NCBI GenBank assembly: GCA_033297075.1
Contig: MU858102.1
Location: 1-64,000 of the forward strand
DNA: 64,000 nucleotides
Direction: 5' to 3'
Origin: Rhypophila decipiens
Taxonomy: Eukaryota; Ascomycota; Sordariomycetes; Sordariales; Naviculisporaceae
Part shown: positions 25,593-36,026 of the stretch, one piece after another
Layout of the letters: every line of letters starts with the position of its first letter
How positions within the stretch are numbered: the first letter of the stretch is position 1
The notes under the pieces: generated by a model
Database searches by the model: none
The model's input: only the letters and a program-made list of their open reading frames with translations
Told to the model about the DNA's origin: nothing
Translations under genes and position numbers: made by a program

Positions 25593-26217
25593 GTGAAGAA
25601 CTTCCCCGGCCTCAAACCTTCTGCCGCCGGTACCCTCCAGCCTGTATTTATGCATGTTCCTGACAGCCATGTCAAGCTGCAAGGCAAGTCAAAAGGGAAC
25701 ATCGACCAAATCAAGGCCGCCTTTGAGTTGTTGTCCGAGTTTAACAAGCATACCAGTCACAATCCCGCCAACATCGTCATTTTGCCGTATAAGGCAAATG
25801 TTGAATATAGGAACGGAATTCTGCGACGTTACCCGTCCCTGGCAGGAATGCCCCAACTCCAAACTGCGGATAGCTTCCAAGGCCAAGAGGGAACGACGGT
25901 GGTCGTGGTATTTGGAACCAATAAGCACGTAGGCCTCGGGTTCACATCCAACAAAAACCGGTTGAACGTCATGGTTACGCGGCAAAAACGCGCATTTCTT
26001 TTGGTCGGCGACAAGGCCGTTACTGGTGCCCTGGCTGGAAAGGACGCCAAGATCACAGACAAAGCGGCCACTAACTTCTAAGATATATGGTGGCATTGAT
26101 CCAGGGGGTGAGACCATGTTCACCAAATGCGACGTGCTCCGTAACCTGTTGCTCGATTTCCATGGTCGTGGGAGATTCTTCGACTTTGTTCCGTCCGACT
26201 TGCTTCGTGCTTGCTGA
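25593..26217 (+). pseudogene. C-terminal remnant of a UPF1/DNA2-like SF1 helicase
   Basis: The frame 25593-26081 encodes a DNA2/NAM7-type (AAA_12) helicase C-terminal domain. Motif V/VI blocks are clear: TADSFQGQEGTTVVVVFG and NRLNVMVTRQKRAFLLVGD, preceded by VILPYKANVEYRNGI. Nothing corresponding to Walker A, DEAG or the rest of the ATPase core is present upstream. The 22-bp repeat array begins immediately 5'. After the stop at 26081, a second phase (about 26080-26217) continues with helicase-like text (MFTKCDVLRNLLLDFHGRGR), so at least one frameshift is likely. I infer a 5'-truncated, decayed copy of a repeated fungal helicase gene, although transcription from a chance promoter cannot be excluded. 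Confidence 0.7.
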
Positions 26218-26654
26218 CTTGATATGATGATGGAAGTGTGACCGGATTCTACCGGATTCTAACCCCCCCGGCCTTTCCCTCTTGTCCAGGCTTGCCTCGT
26301 GCTTGCTGGCTTAATACGATCGAAGAGTGGACTAGATAGAACCTACCGTCGCCAGCCAACATGTCATCGACTCGCAAGTCTTCCCCTTCCCCTGCCAGCC
26401 AGCCTACTGCCAAAGCCAATCCCAGCAGCAAGTCCCACCCGAAGCTCGACCAACATTTCGCTGGCGGTCCCAAGCTCGGCACTGAATCTTTGGTGGTTTG
26501 TTTTGGTCAATCCCCGTACAAGATGACTGAAGCTCACATATTGCATATCAGGAAGGGATTGAAAATAATTTGATATAATTGGAATTGGAGTCGTTTGCGG
26601 AACCTCCGTATAGAAGGAGAAGAGGTAAAAAAAGAAAAAGAACGAAAAAGAATC
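26218..26654. other. intergenic with short open frame
   Basis: A 70-codon plus-strand frame (26361-26573, Ser/Pro/Lys-rich) has no recognised motif. The sequence tgcttcgtgcttgctgacttgatatgatg (near 26200) is partly echoed near 26290, suggesting a small degenerate duplication. No gene is supported. Confidence 0.4.
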
Positions 26655-26761
26655 GGGGCCACCCGGGGATTGAACCCGGGACCTCTCGCAAAGCTTGTTG
26701 ACAAGCCTTTGGAACTCGGGTGTGACCCTAAGCGAGAATCATACCACTAGACCAGCGGCCC
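26655..26761 (-). tRNA. tRNA-Pro(AGG) with intron
   Basis: On the minus strand the cloverleaf folds fully: acceptor GGGCCGC pairs with GTGGCCC, discriminator C73 as in eukaryotic tRNA-Pro, D arm GTC...GAT, anticodon stem CTCGC/GCGAG, loop TTAGGGT with anticodon AGG, and T arm CCGGG-TTCAATC-CCCGG. A 35-nt intron sits at the canonical position between nucleotides 37 and 38. The box B element (GGTTCAATCC) is intact. It decodes CCU, and CCC via inosine at position 34. Confidence 0.95.
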
Positions 26762-28739
26762 ATTAGGCGCTCCGAAGAACACCTAGGATTGGATGAAATT
26801 CGAGGCACTTTGCCACTGTATATATAGGTACTTTAGACCTGTAACAATACAAACCACCTTTACCTGAGGTTCTGTTTTGTTTTTCTTGTTAAAGAAACAT
26901 GACTTTCCTTACCTTATTACTCCAATTTCTTTCAGACAAATTTTTAAATAGAAGATAAAGTTATAGTATAGTGATATTCAGGTAGAAACAGAACACAGAA
27001 ATGCATAGGATGCAGACAGAAATATTTCTAATATGTAGTATTATCTCATTGTTGAATACATCTGCGCCTAGCAGATGGCATAACTATACTCGATACCAAT
27101 AGAGACCAACACATCATTACAACGATAACTCGACATAAGACAGTAATAGACCAGTATTCTAGCTGTGGTGTGCTTTTGAGTTACCTAGATGACCTTGTAA
27201 TTAGCAGGTAAATGCCGGTCTTCCTCTCTGATAACGACGTCTTTCATTGAAGGACATACTATAGCTACGATACTGGACTCTGACTATCTTATATTAGTGC
27301 AAGGAGATGTCAATCTCCATGAGCGTATAGCAGGTAAATACAGGTTTTGTTAAAGAGTAATTTCACCTAAATCGTCTCCCCTTTTCCCCTGATATTCTGC
27401 GAAAGGCTGAGCTACCATCCCGAGATTCCAGATTCTTGATGTTTGGACAGGCAAGCGGGTGTACGACATGCTACATTTCTATAAGCTGAGTTGGAGCTTG
27501 TCTGGGAGGAACGATGTCAGAAAGAAAGGGATTCAGGCATGCACATGATGAAGAGGTCGGACTGCCTGTCACAAATAAGCAGATAATAGCACATAAATTA
27601 GAGTCTTCTAAATTCTCGATTTCGCCAGCAACAGCCTCCGTCTTCCTCGGGCCAACTTATAACAAATCGGTCAACAAATCAAGGTATTACGAATATCATG
27701 TGGTAGGCATCTCCATGTTCAAGTGCCACCTCTCCGGGACCACACTGGCTATGAATGAGGTATCCACGAGGGCGCCATCCATGTCAGTTAAACAAGAAGG
27801 TAAACTTGAATCACTATTAGTCATATGACATTCGATCTCGCGTTCGGTCCTTAGCTATAAGGCTTCTCATTGTCCCCCATAGAGGATGGGCGGAGGCAAG
27901 AAGACTTCTAGACTTCTAGTTTACATTCATATCAAGTGTCCTAACAACCGAGCAACTTCCAATGAGAGATAACCGGAGAAGTGAGTTTTTGTGTATTCAT
28001 CACCAAACAACCCTCGTTCTAGATGTAAGTCGCTTGCTTACAAAGTTGATCGGTAAACACAAAACAAAGACCAGTGTCAGGGTCATTGGAGCCTTGAAAA
28101 GCCCCACGACCAGTTAAACTTCTCTAACCTGCTTACCTTTGCGGGTTAGTGTAGCACTCGACGTCGACTCTTCCCAAATCTTACATCCAACATGACCACA
28201 GAGAGATAACGTCTTACCCCGTGTCACGATACTCGCTTTGTCAGCGGTCAGGCCCAGGCGTTTATTGACAACTCTGACATGCTCACTACCTCGCGAGGGT
28301 AGTATCCAACCGGCTTCACTAAGGTGAGAATACTATGACAAGTGTCCGTGAGACTTAAGGTTAAGAAGGTGAATAGGCAAGCCAAGGCCTAATACCGTAC
28401 AGTTTAGGCACGTAAGACATTTGATGCTATTGTAGACATGACCAGGGGGGTGCTTTATATAGTCACGATCCGACATGGACTATCTCGATGTAGGTCGGAA
28501 TGGTCTTTGTGACTATTAATATTCAGCCTACATACCACGCAGACCGAAGAGGAGAAGGAGACAAGAAAAGCATTTAAATAGTGCATCGAGACGCCCACTT
28601 CACGTCCCATCAGGACCCATGCTCAACAGACTGTTCCAAACCATCTCAACCAACAAGCAAAATTAACCAAGCCTTTCTCTCTTCCTACTCCCCCAAAATC
28701 ACCGCCAGCTACCTGGCTACCGACTTCCTCTAACCGACC
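26762..28739. other. AT-rich intergenic region
   Basis: About 2 kb, visibly AT-rich from 26800 to 27350. A 104-codon plus-strand frame (27514-27828) has no recognised motif, and its ATG lies in ordinary sequence, so I do not call it a gene. The last 100 bases before 28740 are CA/CT-rich (ACCAACAAGCAAAATTAACCAAGC), typical of a fungal leader. Confidence 0.45.
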
Positions 28740-29216
28740 ATGTCAGGTTACAACCCCCTCAACAACTTCTCCCTCTTCCTCCTCCTACTAGCCAGCGCGC
28801 TCTTCGGCCTAGTCAAGGCAGACACCCTCCAAGTAAACGTCCTCTCCCAATCCCAAGGCGGCTGCACAGGCGGACCCATAATCCAGCAGTCATTCACAAT
28901 CGGCAAAATCGGCCCATGCCACGCCACCTCGAAGCCGTTTCTCACAGTGACAACCACCAACGTGGCCCAGTCCTTCTTCGGCCGCAACCTGCGCGTCTTG
29001 TCTTACGAGGGGAGGTCTTGCTCTGGCAACCCCGTCATGCAGAACAAGCTTAGCAATACCGACATTAATTGCTGTGATTCTACGCTTACCGAGTACTGTC
29101 ATTGTCATGCGTTTGGGTTGTGTGATGGGCGGTTGATGCAGAGCTTCAAGGTTGATACCTATGTTGAACCAAGTTTGCGCATGCCGCGTGACTCTGGACA
29201 TGTTGTCTGGAATTAG
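28740..29216 (+). CDS. small secreted cysteine-rich protein
   Basis: Single exon, 158 residues. A strong signal peptide (LFLLLLASALFGLVKA, cleavage near 27) is followed by a compact domain with eight cysteines: GGCTGG, GPCHA, RSCSG, NCCD, EYCHC and GLCDG. There are no internal repeats and no dibasic-processing pattern. I do not recognise the family. Size, secretion and even Cys number fit an apoplastic or cell-wall protein, or an effector candidate. An alternative is a lectin-like or small hydrolase-inhibitor fold. A pyrimidine-rich leader directly precedes the ATG. Confidence 0.7.
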   Translation: MSGYNPLNNFSLFLLLLASALFGLVKADTLQVNVLSQSQGGCTGGPIIQQSFTIGKIGPCHATSKPFLTVTTTNVAQSFFGRNLRVLSYEGRSCSGNPVMQNKLSNTDINCCDSTLTEYCHCHAFGLCDGRLMQSFKVDTYVEPSLRMPRDSGHVVWN

Positions 29217-29852
29217 GGCCAGGGAGGAAGAAGAGGGTAGAGATCTTGGCTGTGTTATGTGGGAAGAGGAGATAAGGTGGAATGATCCAATACTATCTCA
29301 AGCTAACGGACGTACTGCCTAGCAAGCAAGCAAGCCATTCCGCCATCAATCGGCGGACGGACGGCTCCGGAGACAGGGCGGATGTAGACGAGAGATTTCC
29401 TTGGATGACGTAAAAGAATGGAGCTTGAGTTACCCACGTGGTTCCTGCCATCGTTGTCTCAAGTTACGATGGGTTCGGGTTGGCAATGTGTAACTCAATC
29501 AGCATGTGGCGAGAAGAAACTGCCCGGTACCATAATCTAGTAGCATTCACTGTCATTCACACGGAGGCAATGGTAACGGGAATCATATGTGTTTTACGTG
29601 CTACAGAACTCAAGATAGGACAAACAGTGAGGAGTATCCAGCATAGTCACACCAGTCTAGCAAGCCACGTCGCTCGTATTCCACAAAATCTCCCCGATGT
29701 TGGACCAACTGGCAAATAACATGCCGGCCCATACTTGGAAGACAGCATGTTGTATTACCATCTCAGATGGCACAATACCAACAAAATGTCCGACAAGCCG
29801 ATGCCGCCACAATATCCGCCAGTCAACGATCCGTAGAGGTTATTAATTGCGC
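29217..29852. other. intergenic
   Basis: Convergent 3' flanks. A short motifless plus-strand frame (29438-29719). The sequence near 29320-29380 contains AAGCAAGCAAGC and CGGACGGACGG micro-repeats. Confidence 0.45.
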
Positions 29853-31080
29853 TTAGGCCTGGTTGTGTCCCGAAGCAGAGTCCTGGACCGATGAAGCAGT
29901 CCGCTTGAAGCCCGGGTTGTCGGTATGGTCCCGCAGCTCGACGCTGTGGTTCGAACCGTTGTTGGACCGGTACGAGGCGAGGGTGATACGGCTCCACAAC
30001 AAGCGACGGTACTCTCTGCTCTTTTCGGTGTTGGAAATAGCAAAACTGAAGGTCGGCAGGGTGCTGATGATGACGGCGACGAGCAGCTCGAGATAGCTGT
30101 AGAGGTTGGTCAGGTTGAAGTTGAGCTGGGAGAGCTTCACTGTTCGCACGACCTCGAAGGCGATGGTGATGATGGCGAGACTGCAAACTCCGAGGAAGGC
30201 AAGTTTCTGCTTGGTCTGCATGTTGAGGTTCCAGATGATGGGAACCAGGATCAGCACCACTAAGGAACAGACATAGCCATTAGCTTAAAATCTAAAGATG
30301 GCAGATAACAGAGCTGTGTGATAGACACTCACCGATCAGATCCGAGGCAACGTTGAAAGCAAAGACCACCCAGATCATCTTGGCCGAATAATCCGCAACC
30401 CGAGGGGTGCTGCAAGCCTCTGTGGAGAAGGTCAGTAAAGCGTCCAGTAATTACTGCTACAGCACAGGGTCAACGAGTCTACTTACGCAGGTCAAACAGG
30501 TTCCCGGCTTCGATGCACTGTCCATAGACTCCAATCAGGCAGACGCCGAGAGAGATGGTGATGAACAGCATAGCGATGTACCAGACCTTCCTGTACTGCT
30601 GGACCGACTGAACAACCAGCCGGTACAGGAACATGAAGGAGAACTTGACAGCAAAGATCGAGGCCCAGAAGAGCGACTGACCGGCCACATTGTACCGCCT
30701 CAGCTCAAGGTTCATGTCCATCCATTCCTCCATCGGAGGCATGGGAGCGTCGCCCACCAGGACCGAGGTAAGCCGATAGGAAAGCGGGTTGACGGCTGTG
30801 GCCAGCGCGATGGTCGCGATCATGAGCGCCCAGGCAAGGATGGCGAAGGCATCATCGGCGTGGTAGCTTCCGTGGAGGACATGCCTGACGAGAATGCGGC
30901 CGCCGAGGAGAACGGTAGCCAACGCTGCGAGGGTCCATATGACAGCCTGAGAGCCGAGCAAAACTGCGTTAGTGAAACCGAAAGGGAGCGCTGTTGGACA
31001 AGATTATGATCCGTCGTTCTTGGTCTTACCAGAAAGCCTTCAGGCGTGATGCCTTGTCCTGCTGTGCCGTCTCCAGCCAT
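29853..31080 (-). CDS. Rhodopsin-domain (PTH11-like) integral membrane protein
   Basis: Four exons on the minus strand: 31080-31030, 30946-30487, 30419-30333 and 30259-29853, encoding 334 residues. Seven hydrophobic segments can be followed, from AVIWTLAALATVLLGGRI through the YSYLELLVAVIISTLPTFSF region, matching the fungal Rhodopsin domain found in PTH11-class receptor-like proteins. The typical HADDAF motif after helix 1 is present (YHADDAFAILAWAL). The C-terminal ~60 residues are polar and cytosolic. No extracellular CFEM domain is present, so this is the short, orphan type. Ligand and coupling are unknown. An alternative acceptor 17 nt upstream in intron 1 breaks the frame; the chosen one restores it. 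Confidence 0.85.
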
Positions 31081-32174
31081 TGTTGGATCGGAGCTGACGG
31101 GTGAGGTGAGACGGAGTGGAGTGCAAAAAGAGCAAGTTCGAGAAGAATGTCAACTATCTCGGGTTCATATTCTACGCCTGAGTCTTGCGGCCACCGAAGC
31201 CATGTGGCAAAAGGTGGGTGGGAGGCTGAGGGTCAATTAATTGTTTTTCGTCCCCCTTCGAAAAGGAGGGGGCAACACAAGGGCAGCAGAGATAGAGTAA
31301 CGCTTCTCATTTCGCCCGTCCAAATCAATACAATGTGCAGCCAACATGGGAGGTATCGATGCATTCGATGCAGGCCGACAACCAACAGACCCCGGAAACC
31401 TCCAGACCGGAAGCCCTTCCCCGGCCAGTCCTGGCACGCCATTCCGCGGAACCTGGCAAACCCCGGTCTGCAAGTCTTCTCTTCCGTCGGGGAATAGTGA
31501 CTTGATATGTACCCGGCAGTTGCACATACATTATATCGACGCAGTGGTTGGCTCAATCTGCAGCATGGCACTCTCGCTGACATGGGATTGGTCAGTTCGG
31601 CAGCACAAGACTTGGGACTTTGGTTCGTACTGTGCTGTGGCTTTTCCAAATTGGAAGGATACATCAAGCAATAAATTAATGCTTGGTCCCCAACCCCAGC
31701 TCATCCATGCCGTTGGCAGATAAAAGACGGGCCCCGGGACACCCCTGTCCTCGTAGGAGCTGAATTCAACAGAGCCGGGGACTGCTTTACCAGCACCGAC
31801 CATGCTGCAGCCAGCAGTATCCGTAAATGCTTATAAACACACTAACACAGTTCTGATACAGTGTACAGATTCAGAACCACGCCGTAGGGCTGCATGTCGT
31901 GCTTTGTTCCACCGGCCAGCGGGGTATCCTGGGCCCCGAGCAGCTGGCTTTTCTTCTTCTTGCCTATATATCGATCGCAACAAACCCATCGAGTTGCAGT
32001 GGCGTTTCAGTGCTGAGATTATAACTGAAAGCAGAAGATTCGTCCCTCTTATTCGTCCTTGGCAGCACAGTGCTAACCGCCAGCCTACCAGCCAGCAATT
32101 ACACTGTACCAGCCATTCTGATTCAACCCTATTCCCCTCGCCGCACTCGGGACAGCCACAACCACACCGGAACC
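31081..32174. other. divergent intergenic region
   Basis: Shared 5' region of the Rhodopsin-type gene (-) and the 2OG oxygenase gene (+). Several overlapping short frames on both strands (31233-31803, 31802-32208) lack motifs. TATATATCGATCG-type sequence occurs near 31965, about 200 bases before the oxygenase start, and may be its TATA region. Confidence 0.45.
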
Positions 32175-33649
32175 ATGATCCGGACCATTGATCTGTCAGC
32201 GTTCGCATTCAAGGATCGCAACGACCCTGCCACCACCCAGGGCCAGTCTGACCGTCTCGCTGCGGCCCGATCCCTGGTGGATGCGTGCCACAGTCTTGGT
32301 TTTGTGAAAATCACCGGCCATGGCCTGAGCGACGGCGAGGTCGACGAGGCCTTTGGCTGGCTCAAACGGCTTTTCGACCTCCCCACCGAGGAGAAGATGA
32401 AGGCCCCCCACCCTCCTGGGCCCATGCCTCACCGCGGCTACTCGGGCATTGGCCGCGAAAAGGTCTACCATCTCGACGACGTCAAGAAGCTGGAGACCGA
32501 AACGGGTGGCAATGGCAACGTCTCGGACGAGCTGCGCAAGATATCCGACTTTAAAGAGAGCTACGAGATTGGCAGCGAGCACGATGACCAGCAGCAAAAC
32601 ATCTGGCTGCCCGACGACGTGCTCGATGGCTTCAGGACTTACTTCTCTGCGTTGTACGAGAGGCTCGACGAGGTGGCCGACATGATCCTCGACGCGATCG
32701 GTGTAGGCCTCGGTCTGGACGAGGAAGCCCACGCCGCACTGATGGCATTGCATTCGAACCGGCATTGCCAGCTACGCCTTTTGCACTATCCCGCCATCGA
32801 GAAGGACATGTCCGACTCTGTCTTTGCGAGGCTACCAGCTCACAACGACTGGGGGTAAGTACAGTGGGATTCCTTCATTTTATATCCCCTACACAAACTG
32901 CTACACTATCGGTCTCCTTTATTCCAGCCTTGATCCCTGTCTGTCAATAAGGGCCAGCCATTAACAATCCCATCCTTGTTCGAAACATTTTGCAGCACTT
33001 TCACGCTCCTGTTCCAAGATAGCAACGGCGGTCTCGAGCTCATGGACCCCAAAACCAAGGAATTCATCCATGCAACGCCCGAGAAAGGAGCTCTTGTCCT
33101 CAACATTGGCGACATGTTGCAACGTTTCACCAACGGTATGTTTGTCTTTTGCTTTTGCCTTCCTTCCCGTCCCCCTTTTCATTGCCTCAACCGCAACCAC
33201 GGCTCGATATGACTGCTCGCTGCATGTGCCCCTGCATGAAAAACGGGTTCCATTCTTCATTCACACCCACACCCAAACAACCCCCCACCCAAAGGAAACA
33301 TGAACCAGTCGGTCCTTTCGAACTTTCTAGTAGTCGTCAAATGAGGCAACAGCCCGCCCGTCCGGCAAACTTTTCCAGATTCTAATCTGATAACAAAACA
33401 GATTATTTCATCTCTGCCTTGCACCGCGTCTCTGTCCCAGGGCCCGATGTCATCCGCGACAAGGGTGTTCCCGCCCGGTACTCGATCCCATATTTTATTG
33501 GGCCCAAGCCGTCTCACACCATCGCCTCCCTCCCGCAGTTCGTCACGGCCGATTCACCCGCCAAGTATGAGCCCGTCAGGTTCGACGAGTATGGTGCGCT
33601 TATCAGCAAGTACCAGTATGCAGACGGGGAAAAGGAAAAGGAAAACTAA
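32175..33649 (+). CDS. 2OG-Fe(II) oxygenase (isopenicillin N synthase-like)
   Basis: Three exons (32175-32854, 32996-33135 and 33402-33649), 355 residues, the usual size of this superfamily. An N-terminal DIOX_N block (IDLSAFAF...ACHSLGFVKITGHGL) precedes the catalytic jelly roll. The complete triad is visible: His223 and Asp225 in LPAHNDWGTFTLLFQD, and His281 in DYFISALHRV. The 2OG-binding arginine is in PARYSIPYF (Arg299). The introns fall inside the catalytic region, one right after the HxD motif. Likely a small-molecule hydroxylase or desaturase. It lies 0.7 kb from the repeat-peptide precursor, tail to tail, so a tailoring role is possible but unproven. Confidence 0.88.
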
Positions 33650-34336
33650 AGGACCCTATCCGTACCGGGGAATGAAACACCCATGGAAGAACCTTCTGGA
33701 TATGAACAAGTCGGTGGGACAAAAGTTGGATACTCACGTTGTCATAGTTTGCTTGAAAATATGAATGTTTAAACATGTGCAGGTGCATGTGCATAACCTG
33801 CACAGCAGTGACAAATGGGGTGAGAATCAAGGTGAAATGAACAACACAGGCCATTGTGCGGATACATCACATCATAGCTGGATAGTCCTTCTCTCATATA
33901 CCCAAGAAGACCAAAAATAGGTACAAGGCAGGAGCTGATAAAGCATAACATGGGGTTTATGACCCAAGGCCCCGACGCTGGGACTTTGATGGGCAGTTGC
34001 CATGAAGATCACATCCCATCGTTCGACCCAGTCAGGTGGTTCACAAGTTGGGCACTTGCATTTCACAGTCAGCTTGAAGTCTGGGTCAAGGATGTGCTTG
34101 GGCATCTAAAGCTCTATATTTATCCCATCGACCAACACACATTGACTTGTGTGCATGTGACCTGAGAAAGTCATGTCTCGTGTCTAAAACTCAACGAAAG
34201 AGACCAACTACCTGGCAGTAGTGCAGTAAGAAAAAGAAAAATGGCAGAACATTGCGTGTACTCTCAGAACTGAAGCGATTCCATTCCCACCAAAAATGCG
34301 ATTCCATGCCAGTTCAGAATCCCGCCCCCAATCGAT
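33650..34336. other. intergenic
   Basis: Convergent 3' flanks of the 2OG oxygenase and the repeat precursor. No supported gene; short frames at 33603-33854 (-) and 33950-34165 (+) lack motifs. Confidence 0.5.
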
Positions 34337-35219
34337 CTACTTTCTCTCAGCCACAGACTCATACTCGGCCAGGATCTCCTTGTCTTCATCATTCAGGACC
34401 GGAGCCCAGAACCCGTTGGTAGCGACAGGAAAATGACCGTCAGAGGCGACCTCGTCGCTACACCCAGAAGTTAGTCGGCTGAGCTCAAGGGGATCCGACG
34501 ACGGAGCTGCTGCTTACTCGACACTAGCGGCACGCTTCTCCTTCTCAGCCACACTCTCATACTCTGCCAGGATCTCCTTGTCTTCATCATTCAGAACGGG
34601 TGCCCAGAACCCATTGGTAGCGACAGGAAAGTGGCCGTCAGAGGCAACATCGTCGCTACAGCCAGAAGTCAGTCGACTTGGCTCGAGGGACAACAATGGC
34701 AGCGCGTCTACTTACTCAACACCGGCAACACGCTTCTCCTTCTCCGCCAAGGCCTCATACTCGGCCAGGATTTCCTTGTCTTCGTCGTCGACAGGCGGTG
34801 TCCAGAATGAGTTGGTGGCCACAGCGAAGTGTCCGTCAGAAGCAACATCGTCGCTAGACGCAGGACTCAGTCAGCTTGGTTAAGCACAAGAGACGAGAAC
34901 GACGATGTCAATTCGACTTACTCAACACTGGCAGCGCGCCTCTTCTTCTCGGCAACGGACTCGTACTCGGCCAGGATCTCCTTGTCTTCGTCGTTTATAG
35001 GCGCTGACCAGAAGTTGTTGGTGGCGACAGCAAAGTGTCCGTCGGAAGCAACATCGTCACTACGCGCAGGAGTCAGTCGGCATCAGACTGGCAGGAGGAG
35101 AAAGTCCGGGGTGATCATGATGACGCTTCTACTTACTCGACATTGGCAACACGCTTGCTGACTGGAGCGGCGATGACGCCGAAAGCAAAAGCGAGCCCGA
35201 GGAGTGCGGAGGTCTTCAT
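34337..35219 (-). CDS. Kex2-processed repeat precursor (candidate RiPP precursor)
   Basis: Five exons on the minus strand: 35219-35137, 35059-34922, 34853-34716, 34655-34518 and 34457-34337; 205 residues. Exon 1 encodes a signal peptide (LLGLAFAFGVIA) and a first SKR site. Exons 2, 3 and 4 are each exactly 138 nt and exon 5 is 121 nt. Each encodes one repeat of DDDVASDGHFxVATN, then a variable block, then DEDKEILAEYE and AEK(E)KR or KKRR. The variable blocks are NFWSAPIN, SFWTPPVD, GFWAPVLN and GFWAPVLN. This is the layout of KEP proteins: signal peptide, near-identical repeats, and Kex2 dibasic sites that cut the units apart in the Golgi. A UstYa-type oxidase is divergent from it, as in dikaritin RiPP clusters. 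A repetitive pheromone precursor is the main alternative, but there is no Cys-bearing alpha-factor-like unit. The mature product is unknown. Confidence 0.85.
34458..35059 (-). repeat. tandem exon-plus-intron duplication inside the precursor gene
   Basis: The array is built of units that each contain a 138-nt exon and its following intron. Introns of 77, 68, 60 and 60 nt share GTAAG donors, a middle CCTTGAGC or CCTCGAGC block, CGACT(G/A)ACTTCTGG branch regions and GTAG or CTAG acceptors. The last two copies are the most alike in both exon and intron, so the array appears to have grown by whole-unit duplication rather than by exon shuffling alone. All introns are phase 2, so copies can be gained or lost without a frameshift. 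Confidence 0.8.
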
Positions 35220-36026
35220 CTTGAATGGCTGATGGAAAGGCGTGGGTAGAATGAGTTGTAAAAGATGTAGTTGGGGGCTTTGAGCTTTGAGTTCTTGGCT
35301 GGAGATGGTGTGTTGCTGGTGTTGAGAGATGGTCTATTTCTGGGAAACGAAGTGGAAGAAGAGGTGGATTAAATACTTGTAGAAGCTTGTGGCTGTAGAA
35401 GCTTCTGGCCAGAGGAGGCAGCGCCAGTTCGGGCCTCACACCGGTACCGGTGAGTGTGATGAGAGTCGTGACTTCCGAATCCGTGCCGTGGTCCCAATCC
35501 CATAAAGTTTAAAGCGCACATGACCAAAATCAGGATTCCACGGTCGGTTTGCAACGGGCGGAAGTCGCGCCTCCTCCCGCCGGGATCGAAGTGCCTGATG
35601 ACTGCCGCCTGAACCAATCGTCTTATGGGGTGTGGTCACTGTGCCGACCATAAACTACAGGATTTCATATAGATTATGCCTCGTTATGCCGATAGGGCCG
35701 CAGGGCGCTACCAGTAATCGACATTGTCTGGACCCGGTGAGGCGAAACCAGTCATCACTTCCTTCCAACTCAGCTTCGTGAATTCCTATAGTCCGACTCA
35801 ACGCCGGTCCGGTACTTTGGAAGTTTGCACCGCCCAACAACCAGCCGCGACTTGAAAGTTTTCCCGATCTCTTCAGACATTTCTTCCTTTCTTATCGCAA
35901 GTCCAGACCGGTCTTTGCCCCTCCCCCTCCACTCTCTTTCCTGACTCTCACTCCTGACCCTCCTCAGACCCCAACTACAACTACAACTTCTTCTTTCTCT
36001 TTATCTTCTCCCACCAGTAGTGGATT
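35220..36026. promoter_or_regulatory. divergent promoter of precursor and UstYa gene
   Basis: The only 5' region available to both the repeat precursor (-) and the UstYa gene (+), 807 bp long. It has CGG-rich elements suited to Zn2Cys6 regulators: a perfect palindrome at 35439-35452 and a related CCGGTCCGGTAC near 35803-35815. A pyrimidine-rich tract (35880-36010) leads into the UstYa start. Coordinate expression is inferred from the arrangement. Confidence 0.5.
35439..35452. promoter_or_regulatory. 14-bp perfect palindrome CACCGGTACCGGTG
   Basis: Perfect inverted repeat with two CGG half-sites facing across TA, flanked by TCACA/TGTGA. It lies about 220 bp upstream of the precursor start and 575 bp from the UstYa start. 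CGG-type palindromes are usual operators for fungal Zn2Cys6 activators. No regulator gene is seen in the window. Confidence 0.45.

Noticed and set aside
34578..35161. Plus-strand frames of 101-110 codons over the repeat precursor
   Set aside because: Antisense shadows of the repeated exons; the minus strand has signal peptide, splice sites and Kex2 sites.
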